In this document: one piece after another, positions 7,305 to 14,262 of the stretch | Layout: each line of letters opens with the position of its first letter | Position numbering within the stretch: the stretch's first letter is position 1 | NCBI GenBank assembly: GCA_021157815.1 | Contig: JAGGVT010000052.1 | Location: 1-18,206, forward strand | Reading direction: 5' to 3' | Origin: a bacterium | GTDB lineage: Bacteria; JAJVIF01; JAGGVT01 | DNA length: 18,206 nucleotides | Notes under the pieces: generated by a model | Database searches by the model: none | Seen by the model: only the letters and a program-made list of their open reading frames with translations | Told to the model about the DNA's origin: nothing | Translations under genes and position numbers: made by a program

Positions 7305-9053
7305 ATGATGAAACTGAGCCATTTCCTGATGCCGACCTTGAAAGAGGTGCCCTCCGAGGCTGATACGCGCGCGCACAGCCTGATGCTTCGCGCGGGGTTG
7401 ATTAGACGTCTCACCGCTGGAGTACATTCGTTTCTGCCTCTTGGATGGCGCGTGATGAAAAATATCGAGCGTATTATCCGCGAGGAGCAAAATCGTTTCG
7501 ATTGCCAGGAAATAAACATGCCGGTTTTAAATCCGCGTGAATTATGGGAAGAATCCAATCGATGGACTGATTTCGGAGATGTTCTTTTTCGCTTGAAAGA
7601 CCGCAGGGGTAGAGACCTATGTCTTGGTCCAACACATGAGGAGGTAATTACAGACCTTGCGCGCTCGTTCATCACAAGTTATCGTGAACTTCCGCAAACA
7701 TGGTATCAAATTCAAACCAAATTTCGTGATGAGGCTCGCCCACGAGCGGGTGTAATTCGCGGACGCCAGTTCACCATGATGGATGCATATTCATTCGATT
7801 ATTCGCAGGAAGGCCTGGATAAATCGTATGAAAACCAACGGATTATCTACGAGAGAATTTATAATCGATGTGGGCTGGAATACTCGTTGGTAGGTGCATC
7901 ATCCGGATTAATGGGCGGAACAGGAAGCCAGGAATTCATGCAGCTTACTCCCGATGGCGAGGACACTGTCATTACCTGCGAGAAATGCGGGTACGCAGCC
8001 AACAGTGAGGTAGCGCAAAGCAGATTGAATCAGGTAAGTGAGGTCGTTGAGAATCCTCATGAACCTGAGGACGTTCACACGCCTGATAAAAAAACAATAG
8101 CCGCTGTTTCAGAATTTCTTGGTGTTCGACCAATGGACTTGATGAAATCAGTGCTTGTAATGGCTGACGACAAACCTGTACTAGCGTTGATTCGCGGTGA
8201 TCTTGAGGTAAACGAGACAAAACTTATGACCGCAATAGGCGCTGAATACAGAGCGATGGAGCCTCATGAAATAGTTGAAATGGCAGGAGCGGATGCCGGA
8301 TTCATTGGTCCTATCGGATGGAAAACAAAACCCTGGATTATTGTTGATGAATCGATTGTGGAAGGCGCATCTTATATTTCTGGCGCGAATAAGAATGATT
8401 ATCATATTAAGAATATTGTACCTGGCCGCGATTTTTCCATGAAGACAGTGAAAGATATCCGTGTAGTTAAAGATGGAGAGGGGTGTCCGAATTGCGACTC
8501 CAAAATAAAAATAAGTCGCGCGGTGGAACTTGGCCATATTTTCAAACTGGGAACGAAATATTCAAAAGCAATGGGCGCGAAATACACTGATTCTGAAGGC
8601 GCGGATAATCCGCTGATAATGGGCTGTTACGGAATCGGGCTTGAACGAATAATGTCAGGCGCTGTGGACACTCACGCGGATGATTTTGGAATAATCTGGC
8701 CTGCTACAATCGCGCCGTTTGATTTTATAATCATCTCACTCATGCAGACTGAATCATCGATCATGGAAACCGCTAAGAATATCTATGAAAAACTGAAGGG
8801 ACTTGGCAAGGATGTTTTATGGGATAACCGGGAATATAATCCGGGTGTTAAATTCAAGGATGCTGATTTAATCGGAATTCCAATTCATCTTGTAATCGGA
8901 AAGAACTTTTTAAAGGATGGATTGGTTGAGATTAAGATTCGCAAAACAGGCGAGAGAAGGAAAATCAAACCTAAGGTCGCGATTGAGGAGTTGATGAAAA
9001 TCCATCATGAGCTGATCAACGAGTTGAATGATAGCGCGGATCAGGTGAAATGA
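7305..9053 (+). CDS. proS: Prolyl-tRNA synthetase, bacterial type with editing domain
   Basis: A 582-residue class II aminoacyl-tRNA synthetase that charges tRNA-Pro, in full bacterial (ProS type 1) architecture. The opening TLKEVPSEADTRAHSLMLRAG is diagnostic. The proline-binding TxE loop is Thr110-His-Glu112, motif 2 is FRDEARPRAGVIRGRQF (140-156), and motif 3 is GCYGIGLERIM (440-450). The INS (YbaK-like) editing domain against mischarged alanine fills about 225-390 and keeps a Lys (281, DLMKSVLV) where the E. coli domain has its important Lys. Two CxxC pairs (Cys225/228 and Cys394/397) border this domain and may bind zinc. The anticodon-binding domain is about 465-570. Two adjacent ATGs exist (7305 and 7308); the GTGGAG site at 7296-7301 is better spaced for 7308, which would drop one Met. 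The gene is monocistronic, ending in a palindrome at 9083. Confidence 0.98.
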   Translation: MMKLSHFLMPTLKEVPSEADTRAHSLMLRAGLIRRLTAGVHSFLPLGWRVMKNIERIIREEQNRFDCQEINMPVLNPRELWEESNRWTDFGDVLFRLKDRRGRDLCLGPTHEEVITDLARSFITSYRELPQTWYQIQTKFRDEARPRAGVIRGRQFTMMDAYSFDYSQEGLDKSYENQRIIYERIYNRCGLEYSLVGASSGLMGGTGSQEFMQLTPDGEDTVITCEKCGYAANSEVAQSRLNQVSEVVENPHEPEDVHTPDKKTIAAVSEFLGVRPMDLMKSVLVMADDKPVLALIRGDLEVNETKLMTAIGAEYRAMEPHEIVEMAGADAGFIGPIGWKTKPWIIVDESIVEGASYISGANKNDYHIKNIVPGRDFSMKTVKDIRVVKDGEGCPNCDSKIKISRAVELGHIFKLGTKYSKAMGAKYTDSEGADNPLIMGCYGIGLERIMSGAVDTHADDFGIIWPATIAPFDFIIISLMQTESSIMETAKNIYEKLKGLGKDVLWDNREYNPGVKFKDADLIGIPIHLVIGKNFLKDGLVEIKIRKTGERRKIKPKVAIEELMKIHHELINELNDSADQVK

Positions 9054-9082
9054 TACTTACGGATTGTTGTTTGGGATTTATT

Positions 9083-9120
9083 AATGTAGGGGTGGGTTTT
9101 AAACCCACCCCTACATTTTT
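9083..9120. terminator. Perfect 17-bp palindrome with T-tail, proS terminator and dispersed repeat
   Basis: AATGTAGGGGTGGGTTT (9083-9099) is the exact reverse complement of 9101-9117, and TTTTT follows (9116-9120). It starts 29 bp after the proS stop and is a strong intrinsic terminator. The arms have A-runs on the other side, so it is less obvious as a terminator for the minus strand. The wording GTAGGGGTGGGTTT...ACCCACCCCTAC is that of a dispersed palindrome family seen in many bacterial genomes, so a repeat copy is probably serving as terminator. Confidence 0.8.
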
Positions 9121-9160
9121 ATCACCGTTTTATATTTCCAAATTTATTCAAAAACCAAAC

Positions 9161-9320
9161 CTGCTAACCTGATAACCTACTAATCTACTAACCTACTAAC
9201 CTGCTAACCTGCTAACCTACTAACCTGCTAACCTACTAACCTGCTAACCTGCTAACCTGCTAACCTGCTAACCTACTAACCTGCTAACTTATTAACCTGC
9301 TAACCTGCTAACTTATTAAC
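9161..9320 (-). repeat. Array 2: 20 tandem copies of the same 8-bp unit, inverted
   Basis: Twenty contiguous 8-bp units (CTGCTAAC on the plus strand, GTTAGCAG on the minus), 160 bp, the same unit and copy number as array 1 but in opposite orientation. Read on the minus strand from 9320, the variants are: GTTAATAA in units 1 and 4, T at position 6 in six units including ATTAGTAG in unit 18, and GTTATCAG in unit 19; the rest are the C form. The order of variants differs from array 1, so it is not a recent exact copy. The first 21 bp (9300-9320) overlap the end of the DUF502 gene. Flanking sequences differ from those of array 1. Confidence 0.97.
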
Positions 9321-9959
9321 CTTCACCTCATCTCCTAAAACCTGCGGAGCGAGAGCGCCAAGCGATAGAAGCACTTTGCTCATCTCCTCGAAAGTCAAAT
9401 CACACTCAAAGACATCATCAACCGGGATTAAATAGTTAAAACCCGTTGCCGGCATCGGCGTGGATGGAAAATATATCATTACATGCGAAACGTCATTTAT
9501 CATAAAAGATTTTTTGCTCGACAAAAGCCCCATAACCATCATGTTCGCATACTTGACCAGAACGACCTCACCGAAGCTGCCAATCTTCTCGTCCTTTTTA
9601 CCGATAAAGCCAACGATTTGCTCGGCTGTGTTATAGACAGTATTAACGACTGGAAAATGATCCATAATTTTTTTGGCATTATCCTGAAAACGGATTTTAG
9701 CGTATCGCCTTATCATATAACCGAAAAGAGCAATTATCAAAATTACCAAAAGGTAACTTAAAACAAGAATCGCGGTGTGTGAAAATCCGATTTCAGTTGA
9801 TATCTTGCCAAGTATATGCCCAATAAAGCTGCTTTTACCGAGAAGAACATTAATCTTCACAACCAGCCAGCCAAGGAGTCCAAAGGTAATCATCAACGGC
9901 AAAAGAGTGATGAGACCATAAAGAAAATGGTTGCCGAATCGCTTAAGTAAAGCTTTCAT
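9300..9959 (-). CDS. DUF502 family inner-membrane protein
   Basis: A 219-residue integral membrane protein of the DUF502 (PF04367) family, function unknown. Using ATG at 9959, the protein starts MKALLKRFGNHFLYGLITLLPL, the standard family beginning, with two membrane segments (about 13-38 and 60-83). The conserved soluble part contains HFPVVNTVYNTAEQIV, YFPSTPMPATGF and PVDDV. An upstream TTG at 10055 would add 32 residues, but these do not resemble the family and the candidate promoter lies inside that stretch. The last codons (V-N-K-L-A-G and the TAG stop) are written entirely in units of the 8-bp repeat array, so the array has replaced or been grown from the original 3' end. It is convergent with proS and divergent from the activase operon. 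Confidence 0.88.
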   Translation of the reverse strand: MKALLKRFGNHFLYGLITLLPLMITFGLLGWLVVKINVLLGKSSFIGHILGKISTEIGFSHTAILVLSYLLVILIIALFGYMIRRYAKIRFQDNAKKIMDHFPVVNTVYNTAEQIVGFIGKKDEKIGSFGEVVLVKYANMMVMGLLSSKKSFMINDVSHVMIYFPSTPMPATGFNYLIPVDDVFECDLTFEEMSKVLLSLGALAPQVLGDEVKVNKLAG

Positions 9960-10026
9960 AGATAAACCGCCATAATATGAGTTCTCAAAACAAATATTAC
10001 TGATTAAATTCAATTCAGTTTCATTA

Positions 10027-10055
10027 ATTATATCGACTCTTGACGCTGGATACAA
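10027..10055 (-). promoter_or_regulatory. Candidate promoter for the DUF502 gene
   Basis: On the minus strand, TTGTAT (10055-10050) and TATAAT (10032-10027) are separated by 17 bp. Transcription would start near 10020, about 60 nt before the ATG at 9959. This supports the shorter DUF502 start. Confidence 0.45.
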
Positions 10056-10161
10056 AATTTCACCGGGAATTTAGTATTTTCAGCCATTACTCCACTCTTT
10101 AATGCAATGTATGTGCCATACTTAAAAATTCAATGAATTGGAAATATTCCCACAATATGCA

Positions 10162-10223
10162 TTAACACTTAATCATTCATGATATAATAAAATGTTTAAT
10201 TAGGATTAAATTCCGTTCGGAGG
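10162..10223 (+). promoter_or_regulatory. Candidate promoter and strong RBS of the activase-like operon
   Basis: TATAAT lies at 10183-10188 with a -35-like TTAACA at 10162-10167 (short, 15-bp spacing). GGAGG at 10219-10223 is a consensus Shine-Dalgarno site 8 bp before the ATG at 10232. The divergent gap 9960-10231 otherwise holds only AT-rich sequence and the DUF502 promoter. Confidence 0.5.
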
Positions 10224-10231
10224 ATTGAACA

Positions 10232-11200
10232 ATGGCTCGCGCGGGGATTCCACTCGCATTGGAAAACTGGACATATCTGCCTCTCTTCAAATCTTTTCTT
10301 GAGGGATTGGGGCAGAAAGTTATAATCAACGCACCTACAAACAGGGCGCTTGTCGAACTTGGAAGCAAGGCGATTGTTGATGAAACCTGCCTGCCATGCA
10401 AAATTGAAGCGGGAGCGGCCCTTACGCTTGATTCGGAAGTCGATTTCCTTTTCATTCCACGTCTCGTGAGTTTGAAAAAAGGCGTTACAAATTGTCCGAA
10501 AATGATCGCTATGCCTGATCTTCTTCGCAATAGATGCAAGATGGACATTATGGATCCTCTTGTTGACATACGCCGTGATAAAAAAAGCCTGATTAGAGCT
10601 GTAAGGGAGACTGGAGAGAAGTTTAATCCTGATGGCCACCAGGTTTACAAGGCATGGTACAAAGCGCTTTATACCTATCACCACTACAAGCATTTACTGA
10701 GAAGCCATCTGACACCCAGAGAAGCTAATGCGGTTCTCAATGGTGAAAATCTGGTTCAGCCAAAACCTGTTAAGAACCAGATTAAAATCGCTTTGGTTGG
10801 CCATAACTACAATCTAAACGACCAATTCACCAGTTTTGACATTGTAAGCAGGTTGCGAAAAGAAGGAGCGTTTGTATATACGCCGGATTCTATTTCAGAA
10901 CGCATTATCAATCGCATGAACAGAATGTTGGAAAAGGAAATATTCTGGATTCATGAAAGGAAACTTTTTGGCGCTGCCATGTATTACATTTATCGTGAAA
11001 GAGTTGACGGGATTATTGCTATCACCAGTTTCAACTGCGGTACAAGCGCGGTTACATTCGAGTTTATAAATCACGAATCGGAAAAAATGCGCGTGCCGAT
11101 TATGCATCTTGTAGTGGACGAACATACCCAAGAAGCCGGATTATTAACGAGGATTGAAGCTTTTATGAGCCTCATTAAATGGAAGAGGGGTGAAACCTAA
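10232..11200 (+). CDS. DUF2229-type activase-related protein (HgdA/B-like fold)
   Basis: A 322-residue cytoplasmic protein matching the DUF2229 part (PF09989) of the large CoA-substrate-specific enzyme activases. The opening RAGIPLALENWTYLPLFKSF fits the family's GIPRaL start. Cysteines lie at family-like places: Cys53 and Cys56 in DETCLPCK, Cys88 in TNCPKM and Cys269 in TSFNCG. The end has DEHTQEAGLLTRIEAF (296-311), the DEH-AG-TRxEAF signature also found at the end of the next gene. The cysteines could hold an iron-sulfur cluster, as in HgdA/HgdB and double-cubane proteins. First gene of a three-gene operon: its TAA overlaps the next ATG by one base (TAATG at 11198-11202), so translation is probably coupled. 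No dehydratase activity should be assumed. Confidence 0.82.
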   Translation: MARAGIPLALENWTYLPLFKSFLEGLGQKVIINAPTNRALVELGSKAIVDETCLPCKIEAGAALTLDSEVDFLFIPRLVSLKKGVTNCPKMIAMPDLLRNRCKMDIMDPLVDIRRDKKSLIRAVRETGEKFNPDGHQVYKAWYKALYTYHHYKHLLRSHLTPREANAVLNGENLVQPKPVKNQIKIALVGHNYNLNDQFTSFDIVSRLRKEGAFVYTPDSISERIINRMNRMLEKEIFWIHERKLFGAAMYYIYRERVDGIIAITSFNCGTSAVTFEFINHESEKMRVPIMHLVVDEHTQEAGLLTRIEAFMSLIKWKRGET

Positions 11201-12342
11201 TGAAAAGAGATAAAGTCACATTTCCCCACATGGGGAATATTTATGTTGGACTTGATGCGCTGTTTGAACGTTTTGGATATGATGTTATCGTTCCGCCCAA
11301 AATAACACAGGATACAATTCGCACCGGAAGTAAACACGCACCTGAAGGAATGTGTGTACCGTTTAAATATGTTCTTGGTAATTTTATTCAAGTCATGGAA
11401 AAACAGGATGTTGATTATGTTTTAATGGCGGGTGGTATCGGGCCATGCCGTTTTGGTTTTTATGGCCATATGTCAAAGCTCATTCTGACCAAGCTTGGTT
11501 ACACTCCAAAGTTCATAATTCTTGAACCACCCGCGGGAAGATGGTTTAATTTCACTATAGACGTGCTTAAACTTGCGCACTGGCGAATTAAAGATATTAT
11601 GCCGGCGATTCATTGGTCAGTTGCAAAAATGGAACTTACAGACAGGCTTGAGGAAGAACTCTATATGAAGCGAATTGCTTATGAACCGCAAAAACGAAAA
11701 GCTGAAAAACTTTACATAAAGTATGTAAATCGTATTTTCAAAGCTGATACATACGAAAAACTTGATGAAATTAAAAAGGATGCTTTCGAGGAATACGAAT
11801 CAGCAATCCCTATTGATAATGATCGTGATGATATTATTGATATTGAAATTACCGGCGAAATTTTCATCCTGCTGGAACCTTTCTCGAACATGGATATTGT
11901 CCGTAAACTGGGTGAAATGGGTGTACGGGTCAGCAGGACATCATCCAGCTCGAAATGGATTAGGGACCGGATTCTTACTTTCCTTGCCGACAAGAACAAG
12001 GAGAAAAGTTTCGAGCGTGCCATAAGAAAAGCTGAGCCGTGGATGAAGGTTCCGTTTGGCGGTGAGGGAATTGAAACAATAGGACATACTGTCGAAGCGG
12101 CTGAAAAGGGATTTGATGGCATTATTCAGGTTATGCCTTTCAGCTGCATGCCTGAGGTCAGCGCAAAGGATGTGCTTCCCGATGTGGCGAGAGAAGTCGG
12201 AATACCTTTCTACTCTTTTATTTTCGATGAACACACAGGCGGAGCTGGTTTCCAGACAAGGCTTGAGAGTTTTGTGGAACGTGCCCGTGATGTAAAAAAT
12301 AAAAACAGGAAATCGGATCGTACTGTCGTTACGGTCGCTTAA
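11200..12342 (+). CDS. 2-hydroxyacyl-CoA dehydratase (HgdB)-like / CoA protein activase
   Basis: A 380-residue cytoplasmic protein of the HgdB-like group, of the kind commonly named CoA protein activase. Family landmarks are TFPHMGNIYVGLDALFERFG (7-26), Cys52 in EGMCVPFK, Cys83 in GGIGPCRFGFYG, Cys316 in MPFSCMPE and the closing DEHTGGAGFQTRLESF. The three Cys positions and the ending parallel those of the preceding gene (52/53, 83/88, 316/269), so the two look like paralogous partners that could form a heterodimer sharing or each holding a cluster. The middle (about 140-215) is charged and helical-looking. Coupled by TAATG overlap to the gene before, with GAGGGGTG near 11184, and 12 bp from the ATPase gene after. 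Reaction unknown: low-potential electron transfer is the family's general role. Confidence 0.82.
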   Translation: MKRDKVTFPHMGNIYVGLDALFERFGYDVIVPPKITQDTIRTGSKHAPEGMCVPFKYVLGNFIQVMEKQDVDYVLMAGGIGPCRFGFYGHMSKLILTKLGYTPKFIILEPPAGRWFNFTIDVLKLAHWRIKDIMPAIHWSVAKMELTDRLEEELYMKRIAYEPQKRKAEKLYIKYVNRIFKADTYEKLDEIKKDAFEEYESAIPIDNDRDDIIDIEITGEIFILLEPFSNMDIVRKLGEMGVRVSRTSSSSKWIRDRILTFLADKNKEKSFERAIRKAEPWMKVPFGGEGIETIGHTVEAAEKGFDGIIQVMPFSCMPEVSAKDVLPDVAREVGIPFYSFIFDEHTGGAGFQTRLESFVERARDVKNKNRKSDRTVVTVA

Positions 12343-12354
12343 ACAGGTGAAGGT

Positions 12355-13383
12355 ATGGGTTATTATCTTGGAATAGATGTCGGTTCAATTTCAACAAACC
12401 TTGTTCTTATGGATGAGAACAATGTTGTGTATCACCAAATCTACCTTCGCACTGAGGGCCAGGCGATAAAAGCGGTAAAGAAAGGGCTTTTGGAATTAAG
12501 AGACAAGGTTGGAATTGAATCATCGGAAATCCTTGGGGTTGGCACAACTGGAAGCGGGCGCGAGCTTGCAGGAGTTATTGTTAATGCCGACATTGTTAAG
12601 GACGAAATCACCGCTCACGCTGTCGCTACACTTGAAACTGTCAGTCCTGATATTCGAACGATACTGGAGATAGGCGGACAGGACTCGAAAATAATTATTT
12701 TGCAGGACGGAATTCCTGTCGATTTCGCAATGAACACAGTTTGCGCATCCGGAACAGGAAGTATGCTTGATAACATTGCGGGTCGTGTGGGAATCGAAAT
12801 TGAGGATATTGGCCCGAAAGCTATTAAATCGAAGAATCCGGCTGATATAGCCGCAAGATGCGCTGTTTTCGGCGAAAGCGATTTTATCCATGCGCTGCAG
12901 ATGGGGATTCCCATGAATGATGTTATCGCCGGACTGTGCAATGCGCTTGTTAGAAATTACCTTAACAACGTTGGAAAAGGAAAGGAAATAAAACCTCCTA
13001 TCGTTTTTCAGGGTGGAGTAAGTGAGAATGCCGGAGTGATAAAGGCATTTGAAGAGGCTCTTGAATATAAGCTCATTATTCCTGAACATAACAAAGTGAT
13101 GGGCGCAGTTGGAATGTGTTATCTCGCGAAACGGAAAATTGAATCTCTTGCCAGTGAAATGTCCTTACAAATTGATTATCCTGAATCAGGGGGTACTGCA
13201 ACGGCAACACAAACCATGCCAAGGTTGACAAAATTCTACGGCTTGGAACTTATTGATGTTGCATTTGAGACAAAAACGTTTAAATGTGATGGTTGCGCCA
13301 ATATGTGCCGAATTGTCCGGGCGTATAAAGACGGTGATGTAATCGCGACATGGGGCGACAGGTGCGGCAAATGGTCAACTTAA
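12355..13383 (+). CDS. BadF/BadG/BcrA/BcrD-type ATPase (dehydratase activase) with Cys-rich tail
   Basis: A 342-residue ASKHA-fold ATPase, relative of HgdC, which couples ATP hydrolysis to one-electron transfer from a [4Fe-4S] cluster bridging two subunits. Visible motifs: phosphate-1 loop GIDVGSISTN (6-15), EIGGQDSKII (105-114), NTVCASGTGSMLD with Cys130, and AARCAVFGESDF with Cys169. These two cysteines match the bridging-cluster ligands of HgdC. FQGGVSEN (218-225) is the adenosine-side loop. A C-terminal extension has four more cysteines (311, 314, 318, 337: CDGCANMC and GDRCGKW), the Cys-rich segment that in large fused activases sits between the BadF and DUF2229 domains. It is the third gene of the operon, with SD AGGTGAAGG before ATG 12355, and a terminator hairpin follows the stop by 11 bp. 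Confidence 0.93.
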   Translation: MGYYLGIDVGSISTNLVLMDENNVVYHQIYLRTEGQAIKAVKKGLLELRDKVGIESSEILGVGTTGSGRELAGVIVNADIVKDEITAHAVATLETVSPDIRTILEIGGQDSKIIILQDGIPVDFAMNTVCASGTGSMLDNIAGRVGIEIEDIGPKAIKSKNPADIAARCAVFGESDFIHALQMGIPMNDVIAGLCNALVRNYLNNVGKGKEIKPPIVFQGGVSENAGVIKAFEEALEYKLIIPEHNKVMGAVGMCYLAKRKIESLASEMSLQIDYPESGGTATATQTMPRLTKFYGLELIDVAFETKTFKCDGCANMCRIVRAYKDGDVIATWGDRCGKWST

Positions 13384-13394
13384 ATAATGGTAGT

Positions 13395-13432
13395 AAAAAA
13401 GGGGACTTTATTATTGGTGAAAGCCCTTTTTT
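13395..13432 (+). terminator. Intrinsic terminator of the activase-like operon
   Basis: A-run plus GGG and CTTT (13395-13409) pairs with AAAG, CCC and a T6 run (13420-13432), leaving a two-base bulge (GA) and a 10-nt loop. The T6 ends at 13432, 28 bp before the next start codon. It should reduce read-through into the CoA-transferase gene. Confidence 0.75.
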
Positions 13433-13460
13433 ACGGATAGAACGACTGGAAGTATAAATT

Positions 13461-14204
13461 TTGAATGGCGACTTTATTGAAATTCTAGAACAACTTCCAG
13501 CTAATCCATTAATCGCAATCGGAGGATTCCTTACACTTCGTAAACCAATCGCTCTCATAAAAAAACTATCAAATTCAAAAGTTGATGGATTGGTAATCCT
13601 TTCATTATCAGGAAGTTTTGAAATTGACTTGCTTCTAGTGTCAGGGAAAGTAAACGAGATAATCGCGCCTTATGTTGGCGGTGAATCAATCGCTCCGGTT
13701 ACTCCTGTATTCAGGGATACATGCATGAAAGGGGAGATTATCGCGGAGCCGTGGGATACCGCAATACTGGTGAAAGCGCTTAAAGCATCTGTTGATGATC
13801 TTCCTTTCATAGACTGCGAAACAATCAACGGAACAGATATACCTGCAAATAACCGGAGAATGACAGAGTATTTCGCGACAGCTTATACCAGCGCTTTTGT
13901 GCGTATCAATGCGATTAAACCAAACCTTGCGTTAATTCACGCATCATACGCCGACAACGCTGGCAACGCGTGTTTTAACGGATCGCCATGGGGAGATATT
14001 CTCCTTGCTAACGCATCTGAAAAGGTGATTGTTAGTGTCGAGGAGTATAAAACAGAAGAGGACAATTCTGAATCGGATAATATTATTCCAGTTGACCAAA
14101 TCAACTTGATGCTTGAAATACCCAATGGGGCAAAACCATTTGACTCCCACGGTTATTATTATCTCGATATGAAACAGTTGGAAAACGGCATTAAAAAAAA
14201 ATAA
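13461..14204 (+). CDS. CoA-transferase subunit A-like protein (glutaconate CoA-transferase A type)
   Basis: A 247-residue protein of the family I CoA-transferase group (PF01144), closest in wording to GctA. Evidence: AIGGFLTLRKPIALIKKL (about 18-35), the ILSLSGSFEIDLLLVSGKVNEIIAPYVG block, ADNAGNACFNGSPWGD, VIVSVEEYK and the EIPNGAKPFDSHGYYYLD ending. Start is TTG at 13461: the in-frame codon at 13455 is a stop, the only ATG near it (13465) is out of frame, and GGAAG at 13448-13452 is well spaced. In glutaconate CoA-transferase the catalytic Glu is on subunit B, and no B gene is present downstream, where the opposite-strand glycosyltransferase begins. It is therefore either an orphan that pairs with a B encoded elsewhere or a protein with a non-transferase role. 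It follows the activase-like operon after a terminator. Confidence 0.85.
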   Translation: MNGDFIEILEQLPANPLIAIGGFLTLRKPIALIKKLSNSKVDGLVILSLSGSFEIDLLLVSGKVNEIIAPYVGGESIAPVTPVFRDTCMKGEIIAEPWDTAILVKALKASVDDLPFIDCETINGTDIPANNRRMTEYFATAYTSAFVRINAIKPNLALIHASYADNAGNACFNGSPWGDILLANASEKVIVSVEEYKTEEDNSESDNIIPVDQINLMLEIPNGAKPFDSHGYYYLDMKQLENGIKKK

Positions 14205-14214
14205 CACGGTGGCC

Positions 14215-14256
14215 TTTCCATGGGAAATTAATGTAACCCGGCATCCCCTTGCCGGG
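14215..14256. other. Two short hairpins between convergent genes
   Basis: TTTCC/GGAAA (14215-14219 and 14223-14227) and a stronger CCCGGCA/TGCCGGG (14237-14243 and 14250-14256, 6-nt loop) lie between the ends of the CoA-transferase gene and the GT87 gene. Neither strand has a T-run after the stem, so intrinsic terminator function is uncertain; they may act as Rho-linked or stabilising ends for both convergent transcripts. Confidence 0.5.
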
Positions 14257-14262
14257 GAAACC

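Noticed and set aside
9161-9320. Telomere-like repeat, because GGTTAG occurs in each unit
   Set aside because: The period is 8 bp, not 6, the arrays are internal and lie in both orientations among ordinary bacterial genes.
5300-9320. Composite transposon with the arrays as terminal inverted repeats
   Set aside because: No transposase or recombinase lies between the arrays, no target-site duplication is visible, and proS is a core gene. Recombination between arrays is possible but transposition is not supported.
9960-10055. 32-residue N-terminal extension of DUF502 from a TTG codon
   Set aside because: The family start MKALLKRF... fits ATG 9959, and a TTGTAT-17-TATAAT promoter lies inside the extension.
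13387-13440. A 17-codon ORF (starting MVVKKG) between the BadF ATPase and CoA-transferase genes
   Set aside because: It coincides with the terminator stem-loop and has no ribosome binding site; the coding pattern is explained by the hairpin.
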